Source: Nibrella viscosa (GTDB taxonomy: Bacteria; Bacteroidota; Bacteroidia; Cytophagales; Spirosomataceae). Taken from it: 64,000 nucleotides of DNA. The notes under the pieces were generated by a model. The model was not told the DNA's origin and did not search any database. It saw only the letters and a list, made by a program, of their open reading frames with translations. Positions within the stretch are counted from its first letter, which is position 1, and each line of letters begins with the position of its first letter. The position numbers were made by a program, and so were the translations under genes. Of this stretch, positions 27,445 through 36,772 are shown in pieces. Location: the NCBI RefSeq assembly GCF_039541875.1, contig NZ_BAABHB010000006.1, forward strand, positions 1 through 64,000. The letters run 5' to 3'.

Positions 27445-29427
27445 TTACGGCCGGTCGTTGGGCAGACTGACCACAAACTCGGTATACCGGCCTTCTTCCG
27501 TCTGTACGTGTATTTCACCGCCGTGACCTTTGGTCACAATATCGTAGGTCAGCGATAGCCCCAGTCCGGTGCCTTCACCGGTGGGTTTGGTAGTAAAAAA
27601 AGGCTGGTAAATCTTGCTCAGGATCCCGGCCGGTATGCCCGTGCCGTTATCTTTTACCCGAAGTTCTACCCGGCCGTTATTTGTGTAGGTGCTAACCTCG
27701 ATCTGAGGCCGATACGGGTCGGCGGCAAGGGGTTCCGCGCTCCCAACACGTAGCCCCCGGCTTCTTGCCCGTACCGCATAGAGGGCGTTATTGTATAGGT
27801 TAAGCAGCACCCGCCCCATGTCCTGGGGAACTACGTTTATGTTGGACAGGCCTGGTTCAAAGCTGGTAATGAGCTGGCAGTCGAAGCTATCGTCTTTGGC
27901 CAGCTGTCCCTGATAAGCCAGCCGCAGGTACTCCTCGGCCAGGGCGTTAAGGTTGGTGGGCTGCTTCTCGCCGGTCGATGCGCGGGAATGTTCGAGCATC
28001 CCCTTCACAATGCTGTCGGCGCGTTTGCCGTGGTGGTTGATTTTTTCCAGATTGCGGCCGAGGTCATCGGCAATGGCCAGCACATCCTCGGTATGGCCGG
28101 CAACCGCTTCTTCTTTAAGCTCTGCCACCAGATCTACGGATACTTCCGAGAAGTTGTTTACAAAATTGAGCGGGTTCTGAATTTCGTGCGCAATACCGGC
28201 CGTCAGTTCACCCAGGCTGGCCATTTTTTCTTTCTGCACGAGCTGATTCTGAGTGGCTTTCAGATCCTGAAAGGCCTGTTCCAGATTATCCCGCTGCGCT
28301 TCAATCTCTGCTTTCTGCTCCTGAATCTGCCGCGTGCGGTCGGCTACCCTGGTTTCCAGGGTATCGGCGTAGCGGACCAGCTCATCTTTAGACTGTTTCA
28401 GCGACTGGGTCATGCGATTGAAGTTCTGGGCCAGCGTCCCGAACTCATCCAGCAGTCCCACCGGTATCTGCACGTTCAGATCGCCCTGGTCGGCCCGCCG
28501 AATACCATCCAGCAGGTGTTGAACGGGCTGAACCAGGCTTACCTTCAGAATGATGGGAAACACCCAGAGCAGAAAAGCCGCCGAGCCGATAATCAGCAGG
28601 GCCAGCGTAATCAGGGCCTGTTGATGCGCCAGCCGGTCGGCTACGGTATGGGTGAAGGGCACTACCAGCAGCGACACATACATTAGAATTGATATACCAC
28701 TGGCGAAGACAAAGCCAATGAGCTTATCTTGAAAGCGTATGGGAAACGTGGAGTAAATAATGAAGAGCAGGACAAAAAACTGGAACAGCACCCAGGTGAC
28801 CAGAAAATAGAGCGGCAGGCCCCAGGGGTGTGACACGCCAGGGTACAGCAGGAGCAGAGCCGATCCGATAAAGCCAAAGTCGGCAAGGGCGAGTTTAACG
28901 CAGGGATCTACCAGCGCCGGATCACGATGCCGGAAATAATAGGCTTTGCGCAGGTAAACCGTCAGGCTCCAGAGGCTGGGCAGTATAGCGAACAGGGCTA
29001 TCAGGGTGTGTGAAAATAGGAACGGCGTCCAGCCCTGGGGGTGAGCTGCAAAATTATGTTGTACCTGCACGCCAATAAATACCAGCCCCGTCGCCAGCAG
29101 AACGCCCAGCACCCATGTCCGCTCCCGCCCGAACAACGGCACCGGAAACAGGTAAGGCAACTGCGATTTGGCGGTATGCGCCAGGTAAAGACCGGCGCAG
29201 AATACGAGGCTGGTAACCCGGAAGACCACAGAGGCCAGGTGCGGTTGCAAGCCGGTTTCAATAAAAGCCATCGCCTGCCAGAGCACACTGGCCCAGATGG
29301 TCCGCAGCAGCCAGGGTTTGTAGGCACTCTGACCGGGGTTGCGCGTCAGGCCGATAATAGCCATACTGGCCAGCGTAATGTGCAGCAGGGCCATGATGGC
29401 ATACGAACTTAACAAAAAAGGATTCAT
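27445..29427 (-). CDS. Membrane sensor histidine kinase with HAMP domain
   Basis: A 660-residue kinase from the start at 29427 (MNPFLLSSYAIMALLHITLA). Residues 1 to about 290 hold several membrane helices. A HAMP-like linker follows (IRRADQGDLNVQIPVGLLDE, about 300-345), then a coiled coil and the kinase core: phospho-His in IAHEIQNPLNFVNNF near 416, N box LYNNALYAV, G boxes VKDNGTGIP and TGEGTGLGLSLTYD. The core is a close paralogue of the TPR kinase at 19251. No response regulator is next to it. It is divergent from the caspase operon across a 200-bp spacer, so a link to that operon is possible but unsupported. Confidence 0.92.
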   Translation of the reverse strand: MNPFLLSSYAIMALLHITLASMAIIGLTRNPGQSAYKPWLLRTIWASVLWQAMAFIETGLQPHLASVVFRVTSLVFCAGLYLAHTAKSQLPYLFPVPLFGRERTWVLGVLLATGLVFIGVQVQHNFAAHPQGWTPFLFSHTLIALFAILPSLWSLTVYLRKAYYFRHRDPALVDPCVKLALADFGFIGSALLLLYPGVSHPWGLPLYFLVTWVLFQFFVLLFIIYSTFPIRFQDKLIGFVFASGISILMYVSLLVVPFTHTVADRLAHQQALITLALLIIGSAAFLLWVFPIILKVSLVQPVQHLLDGIRRADQGDLNVQIPVGLLDEFGTLAQNFNRMTQSLKQSKDELVRYADTLETRVADRTRQIQEQKAEIEAQRDNLEQAFQDLKATQNQLVQKEKMASLGELTAGIAHEIQNPLNFVNNFSEVSVDLVAELKEEAVAGHTEDVLAIADDLGRNLEKINHHGKRADSIVKGMLEHSRASTGEKQPTNLNALAEEYLRLAYQGQLAKDDSFDCQLITSFEPGLSNINVVPQDMGRVLLNLYNNALYAVRARSRGLRVGSAEPLAADPYRPQIEVSTYTNNGRVELRVKDNGTGIPAGILSKIYQPFFTTKPTGEGTGLGLSLTYDIVTKGHGGEIHVQTEEGRYTEFVVSLPNDRP

Positions 29428-29628
29428 GATCGGAGCAGGGCCGGATTTGTGGTTGGCTGAAGGTAAGGCTTTTATACGATTTTTACTCGGTTTGCGCTGC
29501 ACCAGTAGCTAAAGTTCCGACCAGCGTACAGGACTGGTCTGCCAGAGGCCGAAGAAACAGACCGGTAAATTAGGCTTAGTTGCCATTTACTTGTAAATTA
29601 CCCTTCCGCTAACCCTTTTTTACCACCC

Positions 29629-32600
29629 ATGCCAACTACCCAGACAGCGGCCGTCGACGAGACCGCCGGCCAGCCCACCCGCCTGTTTGCCCTGCTGATC
29701 GGCATTAACCAGTACCGGCGCGTCAGACCCCTGCGGGGACCAGTAGCCGATACCCATGCCGTGGCTGATTACCTGCGTCACTTGCCCGATTTCGACACCG
29801 ACATTTGCCTGCTGACCGATGAACAGGCTACCAAAGAAGCGGTAGTGCAGGCCTTTCAGAACCACCTGACGCAGGCCGGCGAAAGCGATACGGTGCTGGT
29901 TTACTTTTCGGGTCACGGCGCTCAGGAAGCCGTTGACCGCTCGCTGTGGGTGACGGAGACCGACGGTTACCTGGAGTGCCTGGTGTGCTACGATGGGCAG
30001 GCGACCTGCTCGTGGGAGTACCTGCTGGCCGACAAGGAGCTGCGTTTCCTGCTCAATCGGGTTGCCGATACCGGGGCGCATATCGTCACTATTTTCGACT
30101 GCTGCCATTCGGGCGATAACACCCGCAATTTCGCCTTTGTAGAGTCGTCGGTGGGCGAGCAGGATCTGCGCGAGCGTCGGCTGAGCGAGTCGGCCCCGCG
30201 CCGGCCCTGGGAGGGTTTTATCTTTAGCGATACCCTTACCGAAACCGACCTGAAGACCAGGGGGATCGAACAGGTGCTGCCGCAGAAAACTCAGATTCAG
30301 CTGGCTGCCTGCGAGTCCGACGAGTCGGCCATTGAAACCAACGGAGAAGGCATTTTTACCAAAAACCTGTTGTCGGTGCTGCGCTCGGCCGGCGGCACGC
30401 TGTCTTACCGGACGCTGCACAACCGGGTGCGGCAGTATATGCGGTTTGGCTACGAACAGCGCCCCCGGATTTATGCCGTGGGCGATGCGCCGGAGCAGCA
30501 CCTGCAGACGCTGTTTCTGAACCGGACCGGTAAGGCCGGGAGTCAGCCCGTCGAGGTGACCTACAATCCGCGTCAGGGCTGGCTGCTGGACGTGGGCGCT
30601 ATTCACGGCGTCGGGCAGACTACCGGTGCAATCCGGCTCTTCGACACCGATACCGGACAAGTGCACAACGTAAGCGTGGCCAGTGTGGGACCCGATTATG
30701 CCGTGCTGAACCTGCCGGCTTCCCTGGCGCAGACGCTTCGGCCCGATCGCATTTACCAGGCCGAGGTGGAAGGTCTGCTGACCCAGCCCGTCCGGCTCCA
30801 TTTCAACAACGAGAACGGTGCCCCGGCCGAACTGGCCGCCCTGCTGGCGGCCCTGACCGAACAGGCTGCGTCCTGTTTCGTACCGGAAGAAGATGAGTCG
30901 GTGGCCGATTATACCCTCCACGCCCGGAACGGCCTGTACTACCTCACCCGCAGCCTGGACCCGCACCGGCCACTGATCCGCCCGGTACCTGTAGATGATG
31001 AAGCGGCCGGGCAGCTCGCTCAGTACATACGGCATATGGCCCGCTGGCATTACCTGCGGGATTTGCGCAATGTAGAGGCCGAACCCGGCGAGCCGTTGCT
31101 GCAACTGGAGGTGGAGCCGGTGGGGCAGACACCGATCCGGGTCGGCGGCAATGCCGATGTGGTTACCCTGCCCCTGACCGAAGCCAACGGCCGGTGGAGC
31201 GTTACGCTGGCGGTGCGGTTGACCAACCCCACCAACCAGCCTCTGTACTGCACCGCCCTGTACCTGTCCCGCGACTTTATGTCGTTTACCGGTCTGCTGA
31301 CCACCAACACCCGCCTGGAGCCGGGCCAGATACTGCACCTGGGCTTGCCCGACCGCCGGAGCCTGACCGGCCGGCAGACCACCGTAAAACTGCAACTGGA
31401 AGAAGTGGTGCGGCAGTATAACTGGCCGGAGGTGAACGAGCAGTTTCAATTCATCCTGACCAAAGACCCTTTGTCGGAGACCACGCTGGCGTTTCTCACG
31501 CTGGAGTCGCTGCCGTCACCGCCCACGGTGCAGGACCGGCAGCAGGACCTGATTACGCGGGGGGCCATTTTTACGGAAGAAGAAGCCGAGCCGCTGCCCG
31601 ACTGGTGGACCCAGCGGGTGAACCTCCGCATGCCAAACCCGCTGTACAATACCGTAACGGAGGCCGAACTAAGCCAGCGACTCAACCCCACCGCAGCCGA
31701 GGGAGATACCACCCTGGCCGGCGACATCCTGGCCGATTTTACCCTGCAACTCTACTACGATGTGGTAACGGGCGAAGACCTGCAGCCGGCGTTTGCGCTG
31801 AAGCCGGCGATCCGGCTCATCGAAGGCGAGTTGGCCGAGCGCGGCTTCCTTTCAGATGTAAAACAGGCCGTTACCAACCAGATTGCCAACCGAATGCGGA
31901 TTCGGCGGTACGAACAGAACCTGATTCGGTACCCGACCCGCATGCGCATTCTGGCGGAAGGAGACTCCTGGTTTCAGTACCCGTTTCTGCTGCGGGATGT
32001 GGTCGACTACCTGGCCGGTGTTTATAATGTGTACAGCCTGGCCGATGCCGGTAGCCGGCTGGTTAATCTGCTGGCAAAACCCAACCCTAAATTCCTCCAG
32101 ATGCTTGCTCAGGTGCGCCCGGCCTTCTTCCTGCTGAGCGGGGGCGGTACCGACCTGTTTGGCGAACCGTTCCGGAGTTTTCTGCGCGAGCAGCCCGACG
32201 ACCGGCTGCCGTTTCCGCAGTGCTACCTGAACGAAACTCTGCTGCCGGTGCTGGCTACCTTACAAAACGAACAGCGACGCATTTTCCGGCTGGTCACCAT
32301 GGGCTACCCGGACGTAAAGGTACTGGTGCATGGCTATGACTACTTCGTCCCGCTCAACCCGGCGTCAGACTCCGCTAATGCCGGCCGGCTGGGTACATGT
32401 ATGATGGGCTGCGGCATTAGGAATCAGGAAGATCAGGAAGCCTTGGTCCGATACATTGTCGACGCCTTTAATCAGCGGCTAGAGGCTGTTGCCAGTGAGT
32501 TTCCGCAGGTATCCTACCTGGATCTGCGCGGAGTGGTCCGGCGCACCGGCCGCCGGGAAGATTACTGGTTCGATGAGTTTCACCCGAACGAAAAAGGGTT

Positions 32601-32688
32601 TCTGAGCGTCTCGTCGCGGTTTGTCAAGCGAATGAACGAGATGCGCGACGTGCCGGTCAGGGTGTCGGTACCGGTACCGTCCCGGTAA
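29629..32688 (+). CDS. Caspase-fold peptidase fused to an SGNH-type hydrolase
   Basis: A 1019-residue protein without signal peptide, so probably cytosolic. Residues about 18-300 are a C14 caspase/metacaspase-like domain: LFALLIGINQYRRVRPLRGP, His96 in VYFSGHGAQE and Cys159 in IFDCCHSGD form the dyad. A middle part of about 450 residues is unassigned, beta-rich between roughly 310 and 620. The C-terminal 250 residues look like an SGNH hydrolase: Ser780 in ILAEGDSWFQYP, a GGGTDLFGEP block-III-like stretch, and the Asp982/His985 pair in FDEFHPNEKG. It is first in a six-gene co-directional series, followed by a DUF2236-type gene after 90 bases. A long open frame on the opposite strand (29620-31449) is a codon-bias shadow. 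Confidence 0.9.
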   Translation: MPTTQTAAVDETAGQPTRLFALLIGINQYRRVRPLRGPVADTHAVADYLRHLPDFDTDICLLTDEQATKEAVVQAFQNHLTQAGESDTVLVYFSGHGAQEAVDRSLWVTETDGYLECLVCYDGQATCSWEYLLADKELRFLLNRVADTGAHIVTIFDCCHSGDNTRNFAFVESSVGEQDLRERRLSESAPRRPWEGFIFSDTLTETDLKTRGIEQVLPQKTQIQLAACESDESAIETNGEGIFTKNLLSVLRSAGGTLSYRTLHNRVRQYMRFGYEQRPRIYAVGDAPEQHLQTLFLNRTGKAGSQPVEVTYNPRQGWLLDVGAIHGVGQTTGAIRLFDTDTGQVHNVSVASVGPDYAVLNLPASLAQTLRPDRIYQAEVEGLLTQPVRLHFNNENGAPAELAALLAALTEQAASCFVPEEDESVADYTLHARNGLYYLTRSLDPHRPLIRPVPVDDEAAGQLAQYIRHMARWHYLRDLRNVEAEPGEPLLQLEVEPVGQTPIRVGGNADVVTLPLTEANGRWSVTLAVRLTNPTNQPLYCTALYLSRDFMSFTGLLTTNTRLEPGQILHLGLPDRRSLTGRQTTVKLQLEEVVRQYNWPEVNEQFQFILTKDPLSETTLAFLTLESLPSPPTVQDRQQDLITRGAIFTEEEAEPLPDWWTQRVNLRMPNPLYNTVTEAELSQRLNPTAAEGDTTLAGDILADFTLQLYYDVVTGEDLQPAFALKPAIRLIEGELAERGFLSDVKQAVTNQIANRMRIRRYEQNLIRYPTRMRILAEGDSWFQYPFLLRDVVDYLAGVYNVYSLADAGSRLVNLLAKPNPKFLQMLAQVRPAFFLLSGGGTDLFGEPFRSFLREQPDDRLPFPQCYLNETLLPVLATLQNEQRRIFRLVTMGYPDVKVLVHGYDYFVPLNPASDSANAGRLGTCMMGCGIRNQEDQEALVRYIVDAFNQRLEAVASEFPQVSYLDLRGVVRRTGRREDYWFDEFHPNEKGFLSVSSRFVKRMNEMRDVPVRVSVPVPSR

Positions 32689-32778
32689 TAGGGTGCCCGA
32701 AAGGCATGAGGAATTGATAGCCGTGTTGTGAAAAGGCTGGTTTTTAGTACTTTCGTTTATGTATGTCTCTATTCCCTG

Positions 32779-34731
32779 ATGCGTAGTACTACCTGGACTG
32801 ACGACTATTTATGGCGTAAGCGCCTGGAAGGAGATCCGCCGGCCGATGAGGTCATCTCAACCCTCCTGGCGCGTAACCAGAAAGGAGAGATCGACCAGAT
32901 TTTTCAGATGCTGGTCCGGAACCGCGATTTTCCGAATCCGGCCTTCGATGCCTTGCCCGACGATGTGAAGCGTGTGGTGGAAGACTACTTCCTGGCCACC
33001 CGCACGCTGCCCGACTGGGCAGACCCGTTTAAGCTGATGGTGGCCGCCGATGTCTTCCGGCAGTACGGGCCCAAGATCCTGCTGGTGCTGCTCTGTAAAT
33101 CGCTGCCCACTTGTTACACCGGCTGGCGAGGGGCTAAGGTGCTATACCAGACCGGCCGTATGCGTGCCCGGGACGGCATGCCGGATGCGTTTACGCGCCG
33201 GGTAATGGAGACCACCCAGTTTGTGGTCAACATCATGCAGCGCAACAGTTTCGAACACGACGGCAAGGCGGTGCTGACCATCCAGAAAGTTCGGCTAATG
33301 CACGCGATCATCCGCTATTTTGCGCAGGAGCGGGGGTGGGATACGCAAACCTACGGGGTGCCCATTAACCAGGAGGATTTAACCGGTACACTGCTGTCGT
33401 TTACGGTCGTGATTGTGGATGGTCTGAAGCAACTCGATATTGAACTTACCCCGGAAGAAAGCGAAGCCTATTTTCATATGTGGCGGGTGGTGGGTTACCT
33501 GATGGGCGTAGATGATGAACTGAACTCCGAAGATGAGGAGGACTGCCGATACCTGATGAACGCCATTCTGGAACAGCAGGCCGGGCCATCCGGTGAGGGA
33601 GCCGAACTCACCAGGGCCTGCATCGATATGATGGACAGCCGCCTGTCATTTGGCCGTCGCCGGACCGTTGCCCATACCTTTGTGCGGTTTTTTATCGGCG
33701 ATCGGTTTGCCGATATGCTACAGGTGGCCCCCAACGACCCGGATGGGGAGTCGTTCAAGCTGGACGCCGTACAGTGGCTCGACAAGCGTTTTCGGGGTAT
33801 TTCGGAGCGCAATGTATTGCTGGCGGCTATGGGTCGCTCGCTCAGCAGCCGCGTGATTGAGATGGTGCTTAACCAGCACACCAGCAAAGTGGAGCCCTTC
33901 CGCCTGCCCTCTGCTCTGACCGATTCATGGCAACAGATCGAGCCCGATTTTCGGATACCGCCCGTGCTGGACATCCAGGAAGCCTTGTTCTATTTTGACA
34001 AACTGACCCGTCACTTCAAAGCCCAGAATAACCCGATGGGGCTGTTTACGGCCGTTTATCTGCTGGTGACCCAACGCGTAGCCGAAGGGATACGCCTGGG
34101 TATTTTCGATAATCCGGCTATGATGGAAGAGGTAGACGTTCGATTCAGTATCCTGTATTTCAACGCCATCAACCACTATTTCGACGGTGATCCGGCGGCT
34201 GCTCCCTGGCAGGTATCGTTTGAGGCCGCTCGCCGGCCGCTTATCGCCAACCAGCATATCTTCGCGGCCTGCAACGCCCATATCAGCTTCGATCTGCCCC
34301 AGGTGGTATCAGACCTGTTTCCCGGCGAAAAGATTCAGGCATTCTACGGAGACTTCCTGAAGATGAACGAGTTGTTCGACGATATGTACACCCAGATGAA
34401 CGACAGCATGGCCAGAGTCTTCCGGCCGTTTGGCACCGTGCTGCGGTATCTGGATGACCAGGTGCTGGCTACCGAACGGGCGCTCATGCGCCAGGGCCGC
34501 GAACGGGCCTGGCAAAGCAGCGTACGACTCGCCGGGGCCTCCTCGCCCGAGGAACGCCGGCAGCTCATTGCGGAGCTCGAACAGGAATCGGCCGCGCTGG
34601 GGCGGAAACTGGTTACCCCGTCCTGGCCGCTGAACTGGACGCTGTCGCTGATTGCCCGGTCCGAAACAGGCACCGTAGCCCAGAAAATCGACGTCATGCT
34701 GCGCTCGGCCCTGCTGCCGGCGGTATCCTGA
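32779..34731 (+). CDS. DUF2236 / MpaB-type putative oxygenase
   Basis: A 650-residue soluble protein. The first 360 residues carry the pattern of the DUF2236 (ER-bound oxygenase MpaB / latex-clearing) family: a central VRLMHAIIRYFAQERGW with the conserved His, then PINQEDLTGTLLSF and EAYFHMWRVVGYLMGV. In Lcp-type members this fold binds a b-type haem and cleaves polymers with O2; here haem binding is inference. The C-terminal 300 residues have no family I know. The ATG at 32779 is preferred over a GTG at 32728, since MRSTTWTDDYLWRKR looks like a soluble N terminus. It lies 23 bases before the cyclase gene and is an odd guest in a protease-rich operon. Confidence 0.75.
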   Translation: MRSTTWTDDYLWRKRLEGDPPADEVISTLLARNQKGEIDQIFQMLVRNRDFPNPAFDALPDDVKRVVEDYFLATRTLPDWADPFKLMVAADVFRQYGPKILLVLLCKSLPTCYTGWRGAKVLYQTGRMRARDGMPDAFTRRVMETTQFVVNIMQRNSFEHDGKAVLTIQKVRLMHAIIRYFAQERGWDTQTYGVPINQEDLTGTLLSFTVVIVDGLKQLDIELTPEESEAYFHMWRVVGYLMGVDDELNSEDEEDCRYLMNAILEQQAGPSGEGAELTRACIDMMDSRLSFGRRRTVAHTFVRFFIGDRFADMLQVAPNDPDGESFKLDAVQWLDKRFRGISERNVLLAAMGRSLSSRVIEMVLNQHTSKVEPFRLPSALTDSWQQIEPDFRIPPVLDIQEALFYFDKLTRHFKAQNNPMGLFTAVYLLVTQRVAEGIRLGIFDNPAMMEEVDVRFSILYFNAINHYFDGDPAAAPWQVSFEAARRPLIANQHIFAACNAHISFDLPQVVSDLFPGEKIQAFYGDFLKMNELFDDMYTQMNDSMARVFRPFGTVLRYLDDQVLATERALMRQGRERAWQSSVRLAGASSPEERRQLIAELEQESAALGRKLVTPSWPLNWTLSLIARSETGTVAQKIDVMLRSALLPAVS

Positions 34732-34754
34732 CCGGCTAAATTCGTAAACTGTCT

Positions 34755-36722
34755 ATGCGCTCGATACTAGGGATTCTGCTATTTGGGTTACTAACCAGCT
34801 ATCTGGCTTCGGCGCAACCAATCCGGATGACGGATGTCGACCAGCGGGCCGATGTCTTTCATGCGAGCCGGGTGCTGAAGGCCGACGGGTCGGTTACCAT
34901 TGATGCCCTGCTGGCCCATCCGGACCAGTATGCGTTTCAGCCGCTTTCCCAAAACCCGATCCAGCCCAAAACCGGTAAGTCTGGCTACTGGATGACCGTT
35001 GATATTACCAACGAGACAGATGCGGAGCTGCTTCTGCAGTTTATTTACAACGGCACCAAACTCATTGATGTATACGAAACCTGGCAGGGGGCTATCGTGG
35101 CCCGGCATCGGCTCGGTGCCCTTCACCCGGAAAGAACCAATCCGGTCCGGAAGAGTAATCCATTTTGTCCGCTGAACATCCGCCGGGGAGAAACCCACCG
35201 GATATATGTGTATCAGCAGGGAATTTATACCAGCGAACTGCCCATCTACTGCCTGACGGCTACCCGGCTGCTCACAGAGACCCACCGGTCTGATTTATTC
35301 TACGGTATTTTCTACGGTATCGTGCTGGCTATCGGCTTGGGTATGCTGCTGTTTTCCGTCCGCGTTCACGCCCACGATATCCTCATGTACGGCATCTGGG
35401 TGTTACTCCTCGGGGTACAGACGGCCTTGTTCCGGGGCCACCTGAATGAATTCCTGTACGCCCGCCATCCGGCCATTGAAGCGTACGGAGCGGCCCTGGG
35501 GGGCGTTGTCGGCATGGCGCACGTCCTGTTTACACTATCGTTTCTTCGGTTGCATAAAAAAGCACCCAGACTGTACCGGGCTGCTCTTGCCCTGCTGATC
35601 CTGTTTGGCGTGGGTATTCTCTGGCTGGTGGTTGACCTGAACACCGGCACTCCGCTCGATATTGATGTAATTCCGCTGGTTGCGCTGGCCGAAGGGGTTT
35701 TCAATATAGCAGCGGGGGTGTATGTGCATCGTCGGGGATTCCGGCCGGCCAGGTATTACATTCTGGGAAACCTCGGTTTTTATGCGCTGCTGATCGTCTT
35801 TCTGCTCTATGCCTTTGGGTATTTACCGTATTCCTTTTTCACCTACAACAGCATGATCTTTGGCACTACCTTCGAGATCGCCCTGTTTGCCACCGCCCTG
35901 GCTTCCAGTATCAATTTGCTGCGGCAGCAGCGCCGGCAGGCTATCCAGGAGAAAATAGAGCTGTTGCAGGCACAGGAGCGGCTTGTTTCCGGTCAGAATG
36001 CCATGCTGGAGCAGCAGGTAGCGCAGCGTACCCTGGAACTGCAGGAGGAGAAGCAGCGCTCGGAGGAACTGTTGCTGAATATCCTGCCCGGCGAGATTGT
36101 TGAGGAGCTGAAAAAAAGCGGCACGACCCAGCCCCGGCGGTACGAACAGGTTACGGTCATGTTTATGGACATTCAGAACTTTACCGAAGCGGGGGAGCAA
36201 TTTACGCCCGAGCAACTGGTCAGCGAACTGGATCACTATTTCCGGTCCATCGACGCCATACTGGGCCGTTACCGCATCGAGAAAATCAAAACCATCGGCG
36301 ATGCGTACCTGTGCGCCGGGGGCGTGCCGGTTGCTTACCCCGACAATGCCGGCGAAGTAGTGCGGGCTGCGCTGGAGATTAAAAACTTTCTGGAACAGAA
36401 CCAGCTCGAACGGCAGGTACAGGGCCAGGCCTATTTCTCGTTCCGCATTGGTATTCATACCGGGCCGGTGGTAGCCGGGGTGGTGGGTGCCCGTAAGTTT
36501 GCCTACGACATCTGGGGCGATACCGTCAATACGGCGGCCCGGATGGAACAGCATGGCGAAGCGGGTAAGGTTAATATATCGGCTACGACCTACAGCCTGG
36601 TCAACGATCGGGTCCGGTGCAGTTACCGGGGCAAAGTCCCGGTGAAGCATAAAGGGGACCTGGATATGTATTTTGCCGAGGCTTTCATCACCGATAAAAG
36701 GCCGCTGGAATTATCCCCCTGA
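34755..36722 (+). CDS. 7TMR-DISM sensor adenylate cyclase (class III)
   Basis: A 655-residue membrane protein. A signal peptide (to about residue 21) is followed by a periplasmic 7TMR-DISMED2-like sensor, seven membrane helices at about 175-385, a coiled coil (QAQERLVSGQNAMLEQQVAQ) and a class III cyclase domain from about 460. Metal Asp residues are in VMFMDIQNF and IGDAY. The base-selecting Lys (KIKTIGDAY) and Asp (YDIWGDTVN) are those of adenylate, not guanylate, cyclases, and TVNTAARM gives the catalytic Asn/Arg pair. It should make cAMP on binding of an external ligand, perhaps a carbohydrate. It lies between the DUF2236 and CHAT genes. Confidence 0.92.
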   Translation: MRSILGILLFGLLTSYLASAQPIRMTDVDQRADVFHASRVLKADGSVTIDALLAHPDQYAFQPLSQNPIQPKTGKSGYWMTVDITNETDAELLLQFIYNGTKLIDVYETWQGAIVARHRLGALHPERTNPVRKSNPFCPLNIRRGETHRIYVYQQGIYTSELPIYCLTATRLLTETHRSDLFYGIFYGIVLAIGLGMLLFSVRVHAHDILMYGIWVLLLGVQTALFRGHLNEFLYARHPAIEAYGAALGGVVGMAHVLFTLSFLRLHKKAPRLYRAALALLILFGVGILWLVVDLNTGTPLDIDVIPLVALAEGVFNIAAGVYVHRRGFRPARYYILGNLGFYALLIVFLLYAFGYLPYSFFTYNSMIFGTTFEIALFATALASSINLLRQQRRQAIQEKIELLQAQERLVSGQNAMLEQQVAQRTLELQEEKQRSEELLLNILPGEIVEELKKSGTTQPRRYEQVTVMFMDIQNFTEAGEQFTPEQLVSELDHYFRSIDAILGRYRIEKIKTIGDAYLCAGGVPVAYPDNAGEVVRAALEIKNFLEQNQLERQVQGQAYFSFRIGIHTGPVVAGVVGARKFAYDIWGDTVNTAARMEQHGEAGKVNISATTYSLVNDRVRCSYRGKVPVKHKGDLDMYFAEAFITDKRPLELSP

Positions 36723-36772
36723 CCGAGTCTGTTGGATGTATTTTTTTTCTCCTGTTTGTCCGAACCAACACC

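Noticed and set aside
29620..31449. 609-residue open frame on the minus strand
   Set aside because: It lies fully opposite the caspase-SGNH gene, in a GC-rich codon frame where antisense frames stay open; its Gln/Arg/Gly-rich translation has no domain pattern.
32728..32778. GTG start and hydrophobic leader for the DUF2236 gene
   Set aside because: The leader (KRLVFSTFVYVCLYSLM) could look like a membrane helix, but its codons lie in the spacer and the ATG at 32779 gives the soluble N terminus; a real leader cannot be fully excluded.
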